This document shows positions 1-5,690 of a DNA stretch of 5,690 nucleotides, one piece after another. The notes under the pieces were generated by a model. That model searched no databases, was not told where the DNA came from, and saw only the letters and a program-made list of their open reading frames with translations. A program made the translations under genes and the position numbers. The stretch is taken from positions 1 to 5,690 of the forward strand of contig JAQVUQ010000195.1 of NCBI GenBank assembly GCA_028699365.1, given 5' to 3'. Each line of letters opens with the position of its first letter. Within the stretch, counting starts at the first letter, position 1. The DNA comes from UBA5359 sp028699365 [NCBI: bacterium]. Lineage in GTDB: Bacteria; UBP13; UBA5359.

Positions 1-627
1 CCTCGGGAGAGCCGGAGGATAAGGCGCAGAAGAATTTTACAGACCCGGAATCAAAGATAATGCTCTCAGGAGACAAGTCATTTATCCAGGGGTATAACGC
101 CCAGGCCGCCGTAGACAGTGAGTATCAGGTTATAGTAGCGGAGATGGTAACGAATCAGGCCTCTGATGCCCTGCATGCGGAGACGATGGTTACAAGGATA
201 GAAGAGAACACCGGAAAAGTGCCCGACGAGATGAGTCTGGATGCAGGCTACTATTCAGAAGCCAACGTAGAGAAGCTGGAGCAGAAAGGGATAGACGTAT
301 ATATGCCGCCATGCCGTCTCAAGCACCGGGAGTATCGGGAAGCGAAGCCGGAGGCTGTGACCGAAGATAGTACGGTCAGAGAGAGAATGAAGGCGAAAGT
401 ATTAACCGACGAAGGGCGGGCAAAGTATAGTCATCGCAAAGAAACAGTAGAGCCTGTATTCGGACAGATAAAGAGATGTAAGGGCTTTAGACAGTTCTCA
501 ATGCGTGGCCGGCAGGCATGTGAGCCTGATATGCACGACGCATAACCTACTTAAGCTGGCAAGGCATGGTGCAAAAGCAATGGCCGTGCAGGCAGGTGTG
601 TTGCTTGTGGAAAATGCCCCGGCATAA
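1..627 (+). pseudogene. IS1182-family transposase, 3' part, frameshifted
   Basis: This is the C-terminal part of a DDE transposase that would move an IS1182-type element by cut and paste; its 5' end lies outside the window. The frame is open from base 3 and reads through to a TAA at 543-545. Visible family motifs are DPESKIM followed by GYNAQAAVD, then SLDAGYYSE (second catalytic Asp region) and ETVEPVFGQIKRCKGFRQF (catalytic Glu region). After GRQAC the frame gives only a few unrelated residues before the stop. The expected family ending, CTTHNLLKLARHGAKA, is instead encoded from 532 in the next frame and ends at a TAA at 625-627. The gene therefore has a frameshift at about 520-532, consistent with loss of 3n+2 bases. 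The family assignment is from recognised motifs. The frameshift is seen directly unless it is a sequencing error. The copy is probably inactive. Confidence 0.88.
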
Positions 628-682
628 ACGATTACAAGGCGGATGGATGCATTTTACTGATAAATCCGGCACCAATATATAT

Positions 683-710
683 GCCGGCTAAACGCAAGGA
701 AGCGTTCGGC
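683..710. other. Imperfect hairpin after the IS1182 transposase
   Basis: GCCG (683-686) pairs with CGGC (707-710), and AACGC (691-695) pairs with GCGTT (702-706). The loop is six bases and there is a four-base bulge. It lies about 55 bp after the ancestral transposase stop. It could be a transcription terminator or part of the IS end, but no run of T follows it. Confidence 0.35.
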
Positions 711-725
711 TCTGCTATGCCGTCT

Positions 726-745
726 CAGCCTGTGATCTCAGGCTG
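726..745. other. Perfect 7-bp stem hairpin
   Basis: CAGCCTG (726-732) and CAGGCTG (739-745) are exact inverted copies around a six-base loop. No T tract follows on either strand, so it is not a typical intrinsic terminator. It overlaps the minus-strand TGA at 738-740 that closes the open tail described under findings. Confidence 0.35.
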
Positions 746-775
746 GAGCAGCTTGGATAGTCGGACGGACTCCTA

Positions 776-800
776 CTGGGTCATTTGCATAATATTTATA
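776..800 (+). repeat. IS630 left terminal inverted repeat
   Basis: It pairs with 1849-1871. The shared core is TGGGTCA, then one mismatch, then TTGC, followed by looser AAT and TTTATA blocks with a small gap. The outermost base differs (C on the left, G on the right after complementing). It abuts the TA at 774-775. Confidence 0.8.
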
Positions 801-861
801 CATAGGTGTATAATCCGGTAGCAAGGTCAGATTGAATTGCAAACCGGAAGGAATGAAAGTT

Positions 862-1842
862 ATGTCCAGAGTGCATAAGGATCCACTGCGAGAACTCACG
901 GAAGAAGAGAGAAGCAGAATGGTCTGCCCGAGGTAAGCACCTACACAATCCTCAATACGTTGCATGATGCAGGGTATACGTGGCAAAAGAGCCGGACATG
1001 GTGCTCAACGGGTAAAGTGGTACGTAAACGCAAGGAGGGGCTTGTAGAGGTGACAGACCCTGAGGCAGATAAAAAAAGGGAATGATCGAGCAAGCGTATA
1101 AAACAGCGGAAAGCGTAGGGCTGCCGGTATGGACAGAGGACGAAGCAGGTCCGTATCAGGCAATACCACAGCCGGGATATTCGTGGCAGCCTGCAGGACA
1201 TCCTGAAACCCAGCCTCATGAATATGTTCGTGGAGGCACGGCAAAATTCTTGACACTGTTTCATCCGGCAAGCGGCCAGGTGCGTGGCAAGCCGGTTACA
1301 CAGACCACGAATGCAGTGCTGCATCCGTGGCTTAAAGATGAACTCAGTAGTGTGCTTGAGACAATCCTGGAATCCGAAGAAGAAACGATTGAACGGAGTT
1401 GGGATTATTGGGGATATCCCAGTAAGCGGCTTGAAGAGTTCACTGGCAATCCGGCTGAGAAGGTGCGCATGTTATTAGTCCTGGACAATCTCAAGGGCCA
1501 TTACAGCAAAGACTTTGTCTCCTGGAGTCTTGAGCGCGGAATAGCGTTGTTGTATACGCCGCTGGGAGGGTCGTGGCTGAATATGGCCGAGTCGGTACAG
1601 CGTATTATTATTCGCCGAGCCCTGGACGGTCAGCACTATAAAAGCGCTATTGAGCTGATGGATGCGCTGGGTGCAGGAGTGCGTGGCTGGAATGCAAATC
1701 CAACGCCCTTTGTTTGGGTGGAAAACGCAGGGAAAGACGTCGGCGTGCCAGAGAACGGCGCCATGCTTTGGGCGGTTCAGGGACATATGCCGGCAAAGCG
1801 CTTGTGCCTCGAGGTAGAGTAAAGTCGTTGGAGGCGGCATAG
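862..1842 (+). pseudogene. IS630-family transposase relic with deletion and frameshifts
   Basis: This encoded a DDE transposase but is now spread over three frames. The ATG at 862, preceded by GGAAGGA, gives [20 protein letters not shown], the family's N-terminus, then stops at TAA 934-936. From 924 another frame reads [18 protein letters not shown] and on to DPEADKKRE, ending in TGA at 1083-1085. About a hundred residues of helix-turn-helix region expected between these two parts are missing. After a run of seven A (1071-1077) the frame changes again to the main block (246 codons from 1082). That block carries WTEDEAGP (catalytic D20), [10 protein letters not shown] (D135) and GSWLNMAES (E170), a D34E spacing. 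At about 1717 a last one-base shift leaves the conserved C-terminus, [19 protein letters not shown], in a third frame ending at TAG 1840-1842. The family is certain from the motifs. The missing length is inferred from remembered relatives. Confidence 0.87.
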
Positions 1843-1848
1843 TATGGC

Positions 1849-1871
1849 TATAAATTGGGCAAGTGACCCAC
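1849..1871 (-). repeat. IS630 right terminal inverted repeat
   Basis: This is the reverse-complement partner of 776-800, ending GCAAGTGACCCAC directly before the TA at 1872-1873. It starts seven bases after the ancestral transposase stop at 1840-1842. Confidence 0.8.
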
Positions 1872-1873
1872 TA

Positions 1874-1988
1874 CATCATAAGTTTTTGTCTGCAATCCGG
1901 AGTTAATCCTGTCAAACTTCATCCATACCACCTCAGATACATTACTGCCGAAGTCATATCCAGCCGCAGCAGATACTGACTGCTGGAG
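1874..1988 (-). other. Spacer with an open minus-strand tail after the URO-D gene
   Basis: Directly after the URO-D amber stop (1989-1991) the same minus-strand frame is open for 39 codons down to the TA at 1872-1873. If the IS630 element and one TA are removed, it stays open for 11 more codons to TGA at 738-740, 50 codons in all. The translation looks protein-like (it contains GYDFGSN and WMKFDRIN) but I do not recognise it. It has no clear start codon or ribosome binding site of its own. It may be the end of a gene whose front was lost, a former C-terminal extension, or chance. Confidence 0.3.
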
Positions 1989-3035
1989 CTAGAAACAATG
2001 CATCCTCCCATGAAAATCCCTGCCTGAACGCAACGACGCTTCAGCATACGCCCGCGGGAACCCGATCAGATTGATGCCCTTGTCCAGGGTATTACCGTAT
2101 ATGGCTTCCATATCGTTCAATTCCGGCTGAGACATGGCAACGGCATACAATCCACGCATAGCTGACATGGCTTTGATATAGTGATCTCCACGGCCGCAAA
2201 AATGAATGCCTCCACCGCCGAATTTATCGAAAATCATCTGATCATACGGGCGTATAAACTCCTCGTACATCTGCGGAGACAGGTTCATGGCCGAATCGTT
2301 GCGCAGCATAATACGTCCTCGGTGCAACATCTGCCAGTGGACTGCATAATCGCCCGCAGGCGGCAGCAGCTTATACCACTCGCACATATAGGCGATATAA
2401 GTCTGTGTAATCAGCAGAAGCAGTTCATGCACCAACCCGACATTATCGTATATCTCCAGGAATAGACTGCTTCCCCAGAGCATTTCACAGACGTCCATCG
2501 GTCCCTGAAGATCGGGATGGTATATCGTTATGTATTTGCCGATCAAGGGATATTGCCGGCCTATGGCTGCAAACACCTCAGCCATTTCCAGGACTTTGCC
2601 CCCAAGCCCGCTGCAAAGATCCGGCACGCCCCTGTCCAGCAGCTTCCCGACATCTGCCGCTCCGCCGGCAAGCGGCCTGACGCCGGGCAAGGTGTTAAGT
2701 TTCTCATCCATAACGAACAGCTCTGCTCCAAATATGGAAGGCAGTATTACGGTACCATAATTACAACGTACGGCCGGCAATGCGCCGCTGTCCATTGCCA
2801 GAGTTTTAGAACAGACCCCATACTGTTGCAAGGCCATGGCATCGCAACTACCGATAGCGTTATTTACGGATACATCCGGCCAATCCAGGGTGGCCGGAAC
2901 AGACCGTCTCCTCTGCGGAAAGAAGTATCCCTTCTCAAACTTACCATCAGTAAAGCTCTTCCAGGAGTTATAGAGTTCATCTTCCACTTCCGGCAGTATG
3001 CGTTTTTCCAGATCTTCAAGATATCTTTCCAGCAC
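1989..3035 (-). CDS. Uroporphyrinogen decarboxylase-like (URO-D/MtaA-type) protein
   Basis: This is an intact 348-codon gene for a cytoplasmic TIM-barrel protein of the URO-D superfamily. That superfamily includes heme-pathway HemE and the zinc-dependent methylcobamide:CoM-type methyltransferases (MtaA, CmuA). Visible signatures are DLQGPMD (175-181), the conserved RNDSAMNLSP region (245-254) and GGGGIHFCGRGDHY (273-286). The last contains H278-x-C280, the His-x-Cys pair that binds zinc in the MtaA branch. The C-terminal MHCF offers C347 as a possible third ligand, by analogy with His-x-Cys...Cys in MtaA. I see no N-terminal HemE signature, so a corrinoid- or methyl-transfer-related role is more likely than heme synthesis; the substrate is unknown. 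The start is GTG at 3035-3033, chosen because GGGAGGA ends six bases before it. No corrinoid protein or methyltransferase partner is present in the window. The gene sits between two decayed IS elements but is itself undamaged. Confidence 0.88.
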   Translation of the reverse strand: MLERYLEDLEKRILPEVEDELYNSWKSFTDGKFEKGYFFPQRRRSVPATLDWPDVSVNNAIGSCDAMALQQYGVCSKTLAMDSGALPAVRCNYGTVILPSIFGAELFVMDEKLNTLPGVRPLAGGAADVGKLLDRGVPDLCSGLGGKVLEMAEVFAAIGRQYPLIGKYITIYHPDLQGPMDVCEMLWGSSLFLEIYDNVGLVHELLLLITQTYIAYMCEWYKLLPPAGDYAVHWQMLHRGRIMLRNDSAMNLSPQMYEEFIRPYDQMIFDKFGGGGIHFCGRGDHYIKAMSAMRGLYAVAMSQPELNDMEAIYGNTLDKGINLIGFPRAYAEASLRSGRDFHGRMHCF

Positions 3036-3040
3036 GGTTT

Positions 3041-3047
3041 TCCTCCC
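3041..3047 (-). promoter_or_regulatory. Ribosome binding site deciding the GTG start
   Basis: Read on the minus strand this is GGGAGGA, with six bases between GGAGG and the GTG at 3035-3033. It favours the GTG over an out-of-frame ATG at 3055-3053, whose reading frame does not match the URO-D product. Confidence 0.75.
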
Positions 3048-3058
3048 GGACTCATACT

Positions 3059-3191
3059 TTAAACCGGTTCTGTCCTCTCTGTTTACAGCCTGCGCAGGAA
3101 GAACTTATACTCGCCGTCTCCCTGATCCACTTTAAGCATGATCAGATATATTGATATCAAACATTGCTTACATCTGTTCATACCGGTTTAA
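3059..3191. repeat. Separated 10-bp inverted repeat upstream of the URO-D gene
   Basis: TTAAACCGGT at 3059-3068 and ACCGGTTTAA at 3182-3191 are exact inverted copies with 113 bp between them. Each contains the self-complementary ACCGGT, and the copy nearer the gene extends to AACCGGTT. The location between the IS end and the ribosome binding site would suit a pair of operator sites, but a match this short can also arise by chance. Confidence 0.3.
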
Positions 3192-3285
3192 TCGTTTTAA
3201 GCGTATAATTCGCCAATGATCCAGGAATTCCTTCTTTTTCGTAAAGTTTAAAAAGAAATCCTTATCTGCTTCACCGATGACTATT
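3168..3285 (-). pseudogene. Possible 3' remnant of an unrecognised gene cut by IS1634
   Basis: On the minus strand a frame is open from the left end of the IS1634 element to a TAA at 3170-3168, 38 codons before the stop. The product is lysine- and aromatic-rich (GEADKDFFLNF, then FLDHWRIIRLKRL) and looks more like a protein end than random translation. The frame even continues into the IS terminal repeat, where an ATG lies at 3290-3288. The stretch is more AT-rich than its surroundings. I do not recognise a family. It could also simply be the AT-rich upstream region of the URO-D gene. Confidence 0.28.
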
Positions 3286-3301
3286 CCCATCTTCCGCGAT
3301 A
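3286..3301 (+). repeat. IS1634 left terminal inverted repeat
   Basis: CCCATCTTCCGCGATA is an exact reverse complement of 5170-5185. Beyond the 16 bases similarity continues loosely, with CAAATTGC facing GAATTTGC one base out of register. Confidence 0.88.
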
Positions 3302-3328
3302 CCAAATTGCTGTTACATCCAGACTCAT

Positions 3329-3364
3329 ACCGGCAGTTCATATCTATTGGCCGGTTGCATTTTT
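3329..3364 (+). terminator. Possible intrinsic terminator at the IS1634 left end
   Basis: ACCGGC (3329-3334) pairs exactly with GCCGGT (3350-3355) around a 15-base loop, and TGCA then five T (3360-3364) follow on the plus strand. The orientation would stop transcription entering the IS from the left, antisense to the transposase. The stem is short and the loop long, so this is weak. Confidence 0.25.
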
Positions 3365-3479
3365 ACCACTTCACTGAGCCGATTATCATAGTTTCCCCAT
3401 TGTTTCGGGGCCAATCTTACTGCTATCTATCGGATTGTTCCAAGCCGTTATGCTACCAAAGCCTTGGCATGAGGACAGA

Positions 3480-5053
3480 TTACACCCCAGCCAGTGTCTC
3501 AGAGGGCAACCCTATGCCAAGTGCATCAAGCAAATCTTTCTGTTGCGCCGACGGTTCCTCCAATAGCCAGGCTTCTCCTTCTCCTGACAGGCTAATCTTG
3601 TGGGCACAATAATCTCCAAAACTGTCCAGAACCTTGCGGCCTGTCCACCGTATGCCTGTCGCACGCCGATACATTACTTCGATACAACTGTAGATCATCA
3701 CTGCGATTACATACAGATACAGCAGTGCTTCCACCCGTTTATCGTTCTGCAACCATATCGGCCTCAATACCAGGTCCGTTTTCATATTGCGATGCCGGCT
3801 CTCCACCACATGTTGTTCCTTATGAAGGCTGAACACTTCTTCTGCCGGCTTCTCCTTCATATCCGTTACCACCACATATTTCCCGTCCTGTTTATCCCGT
3901 TCCTTAAGGGCATCCTCTTCACGCCACCAGCACAGTGTCAACTCTCCGTCTTTTCCCGCCAACTCATAGCCGATGTATCGGCCAAAGGGCGGCTTCAACG
4001 CTGCTTCAATCTGTTCTTTGGCATATTCGCCATGGGCATAGCGCCGCCGGTTCAGATATCCGGCTATCTCTTCCAGTCGCTTCTCTATCTTTTTCAGGGC
4101 TTTCTCGCGCCCTTCCCGATCATCTTTGGCCTTGCGCTCACTGTGCACTACCAGAGCCCTCACCTCAAGATCCGGTGCCGAAACTTTTGTCGACGGTTTC
4201 AAGGTTATGGCGCTCTCTGCTATCCGATACACGTTCTTCGGATCGTGTTGACTGCTATAGCTCGATACCTGAAATTCACTCTCCGCTATTCCCTCGATCC
4301 ATCCCTTCGGTATCAGTTTCCGGCTCAGCGGACATACGAAATGATGCTTTGCCTGCTGCAACCCCCACAGGTTCTCAAAGGTGGCGAAGATACGATCCGT
4401 TACAAATGTCCGGCTGCCTCCCAATAGCTCGCTTACTTTCTCCACCGCTGCCGGAAAGGTGCCTATCCCGTTCTCATTGCCCGGCAGGGGCTTGCCATAC
4501 ACTACCAGCCCCTCCGAACCCACTGCATCCAAGCCTACATTGATCTGCTTGTCTTCGCTTTCCAGCGCGTTATACCCGTGCGTGATCTTCTCGCTGCCTT
4601 CATATTCTCCGCTTAGCAATACCGCTGATGCACTCCGCCTGCCACCGGCTCAAATCGGCTCACCAGATTCAGTGATATTTCCTGCAACACTTCCTCTGCC
4701 GGGGGCAGAAAGACATCCAGGGCATCTCCCATCCGGTCATCATTGAAATGCTCTGCGGCAACTCCATAACTGAAGGCCATTCCGGAACGATCTGCCCATT
4801 CCTCCATCCGATACAACGGCGCTCTCTTTTTACCCAGACTGTCTACTATATGCGCTACCAGCGCTTCCAATGCCGCACTGTGGGTCAATTCCCGCTGCCG
4901 CTTCATCGGAACATGTTTATCTACTATCCCTCGAAATCCCAACAGCTTCAATAACGGCAGAACTATCGGTATTCGTCCTAAGTTTTTACGTTCTGTTACT
5001 CTTACCCGCTCCGCAAACTCCTTTGACTTTTGCGATGCATACCATGGGGCCAT
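3480..5053 (-). pseudogene. IS1634-family transposase split by a frameshift
   Basis: This encoded a DDE transposase of about 525 residues. The first part (ATG at 5053, stop at 4613-4615) holds the N-terminal region seen in this family, including RIPIVLPLLKLLGF and AAEHFNDDRMGDALD. The second part continues in another frame, with LLSGEYEGSEKITHGYN, FVTDRIFATFENL (second catalytic Asp region), KYVVVTDMKEKPAEEVFSLH, then HVVESRHRNMKTDLVLRPIW (catalytic Glu region) and a hydrophobic YLYVIAVMIYS segment. It ends at TAA 3482-3480. The frames overlap only at 4613-4649, so one base was lost or two gained there, just where the first catalytic Asp should be. In either frame I see no Asp at that point, so activity is doubtful. 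No slippery heptamer of the A AAA AAG kind is present, which argues for decay rather than programmed frameshifting. Confidence 0.87.
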
Positions 5054-5169
5054 GATCTAATCATTCCTTGCTACGTTGATTTGCTGCAATCCTAAACTCT
5101 GTTAAGCTCCATCCTTCGTCGTTTCTCATCTATTATTATGCCTATTTTTCACGCTCAAGGCAAATTCCT

Positions 5170-5185
5170 TATCGCGGAAGATGGG
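5170..5185 (-). repeat. IS1634 right terminal inverted repeat
   Basis: TATCGCGGAAGATGGG is the exact reverse complement of 3286-3301. The PolX stop codon is 21 bp further out. Confidence 0.88.
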
Positions 5186-5206
5186 TTTAGAAGCTTGTCC
5201 TACATA

Positions 5207-5690
5207 CTACGCCGCCTGATTCCGCCGCTTTCTTCCGAACAGAAATCGTCTCAACTCTTCCAGGCTCATGGTATTGACGATATCCTTCTTCTCCAGCCAG
5301 CCCCGTCTGGCTGTGCCTACGCCGAAGCGCATGTTATCCAGGCCTGATGCCTGGTGAGCGTCGGAATTGACGGCTATTTTGGCTCCCAGTTCCTTAGCCC
5401 TTCGCGCGTGCCGTCCGTCAAGGTCCATCCGGTCGGGCGTACCGTCTATTTCCAGAATGACGCCCAGATCGGCGGCTGCTCTGATGACGGTTTCCAGATC
5501 GATATCATAGGGGCTGCGCCTGCCGATGAGGCGCCCGGTGGGGTGGACCAGGATATTCAGATAAGGATTATGCATGGCCCGGAGCACTCTCTCCGTCATC
5601 CGGCTGCCGGACTCGTTCATGCCGGAGTGGATGGCGCCAAGGACTATATCCAACTCTTGTAAAACGTCATCCGGCAGATCGAGGCTGCCG
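5207..5690 (-). CDS. polX: DNA polymerase X, C-terminal PHP domain (5' end outside window)
   Basis: The visible 160 residues are the PHP phosphoesterase domain that ends bacterial and archaeal family X DNA polymerases. In characterised relatives this domain gives Mn-dependent 3'-5' exonuclease or AP-endonuclease activity used in base-excision repair. Metal-ligand motifs seen are AIHSG (His at about visible residue 21), ILVHPTGRLIGRR (His at about 49), LEIDGTPDRMDL (Glu at about 81) and VNSDAHQ (Asp and His at about 110 and 112), followed by MRFGVGTARRGWLEKKDI, typical of PolX. The frame is open to the window edge with GSLDLPDDVLQELDIV, so the true start and the polymerase domain lie further right. 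The stop is TAG at 5209-5207. The IS1634 element begins 21 bp downstream and leaves the gene intact. A stand-alone PHP hydrolase is possible but less likely given the C-terminal motif. Confidence 0.87.
   Translation of the reverse strand, partial: GSLDLPDDVLQELDIVLGAIHSGMNESGSRMTERVLRAMHNPYLNILVHPTGRLIGRRSPYDIDLETVIRAAADLGVILEIDGTPDRMDLDGRHARRAKELGAKIAVNSDAHQASGLDNMRFGVGTARRGWLEKKDIVNTMSLEELRRFLFGRKRRNQAA

Larger units (their letters stand above)
628..773. other. Non-coding tail/flank of the IS1182 remnant
   Basis: No gene is supported on the plus strand here. The stretch should contain the right terminus of the IS1182 element, but its left terminus is outside the window, so the inverted repeat cannot be placed. 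It holds two hairpins, at 683-710 and 726-745. On the minus strand, 773 down to 738 is the possible last part of an open tail that begins beyond the IS630 element, ending VRPTIQAAPA and TGA. Confidence 0.5.
776..1871 (+). mobile_element. IS630-family insertion sequence, internally deleted
   Basis: The element is 1096 bp and is flanked on both sides by TA (774-775 and 1872-1873), the target dinucleotide that IS630-family elements duplicate. Its ends are imperfect inverted repeats: the left end begins CTGGGTCATTTGC, and the reverse complement of the right end begins GTGGGTCACTTGC. Inside is a transposase relic on the plus strand (862-1842) with DD34E-type motifs. The element is shorter than I would expect for relatives with about 450-residue transposases, which fits the internal deletion near 923. 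Both ends are present, so it might still be mobilised by a transposase supplied from an intact copy; that is inference. Confidence 0.85.
3286..5185 (-). mobile_element. IS1634-family insertion sequence
   Basis: The element is 1900 bp, delimited by 16-bp perfect terminal inverted repeats (3286-3301 and 5170-5185). Its single transposase gene lies on the minus strand (3480-5053), leaving 178 bp between the gene end and the left repeat and 116 bp between the start codon and the right repeat. Size and gene content fit the IS1634 family. The bases outside the two repeats (CTATT on the left, TTTAG on the right) are not direct repeats, although the family normally makes a short target duplication. 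The ends may therefore have diverged, or the two flanks were joined by recombination. Confidence 0.87.

Noticed and set aside
941-1840. Minus-strand open frames across the IS630 element
   Set aside because: They overlap the transposase coding blocks, which have catalytic motifs on the plus strand; the minus frames give Cys/His-rich nonsense typical of shadows.
1967-1985. Hairpin CAGCAG / CTGCTG just downstream of the URO-D stop, as a terminator
   Set aside because: The stem is only six base pairs and no T tract follows on the minus strand. Such a stem is common by chance.
2517-3062. Plus-strand open frame of 181 codons opposite the URO-D gene
   Set aside because: It is antisense to a gene with clear family motifs and a strong ribosome binding site, and its product has no recognisable motif.
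3036-3285. Cobalamin or other riboswitch upstream of the URO-D gene
   Set aside because: The family suggested corrinoid control, but I found no B12-box-like sequence and no conserved multi-helix pattern on the minus strand.
3395-3410. CCCC / GGGG stem inside the IS1634 left non-coding part
   Set aside because: Four base pairs with an eight-base loop and no T run; too weak to call.
3600-4543. Long plus-strand open frames (275 and 202 codons) opposite the IS1634 transposase
   Set aside because: They are antisense shadows. The minus-strand frames carry the transposase motifs, while these translations show no recognisable domain.
5207-5209. Amber read-through of PolX into the sequence on the other side of the IS1634 element
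   Set aside because: The protein already ends in a normal PolX C-terminus, only seven codons separate the stop from the IS, and joining the flanks without the IS does not give the frame of the 3168-3285 remnant.

Overview
The window is a mobile-element-rich stretch of a bacterial chromosome with roughly balanced GC content. Only one gene is complete and apparently functional: a uroporphyrinogen-decarboxylase-like (URO-D/MtaA-type) protein on the minus strand at 1989-3035. A second healthy gene, the PHP-domain end of a family X DNA polymerase (PolX), runs off the right edge on the minus strand (5207 to beyond 5690). Everything else recognisable belongs to three insertion sequences of three families, each with a broken transposase. 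The lineage cannot be fixed from the sequence. Bacterial PolX, a corrinoid-methyltransferase-like URO-D paralogue and this IS mix would fit an uncultured anaerobe (Chloroflexota, Lentisphaerota/Planctomycetota relatives or similar), but that is inference.

Layout from left to right. 1-627 (+): 3' part of an IS1182-family transposase, frameshifted near position 525. 628-773: non-coding IS1182 tail or flank with two small hairpins. 776-1871: a nearly whole IS630-family element, bounded by TA dinucleotides and imperfect terminal inverted repeats. Its transposase has lost the N-terminal DNA-binding region and shows at least two further frame breaks. 1874-1988: spacer that, read on the minus strand, stays open after the URO-D stop and continues across the IS630 insertion point to a stop at 738-740. 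1989-3035 (-): the URO-D-like gene, GTG start with a strong Shine-Dalgarno sequence. 3036-3285: AT-rich upstream region with a possible gene remnant and a 10-bp inverted repeat. 3286-5185: an IS1634-family element with 16-bp perfect terminal inverted repeats and a transposase split by one frameshift. 5207-5690 (-): C-terminal PHP domain of PolX, ending 21 bp from the IS1634 end.

The two host genes point the same way (minus strand), so before IS1634 arrived polX may have lain a few hundred bases upstream of the URO-D gene. There is no evidence that they work together. I found no CRISPR array, tRNA, rRNA, toxin-antitoxin pair or defence system. The most useful observations are the exact IS boundaries, the frame-by-frame decay of the transposases, and the open tail that follows the amber stop of the URO-D gene.
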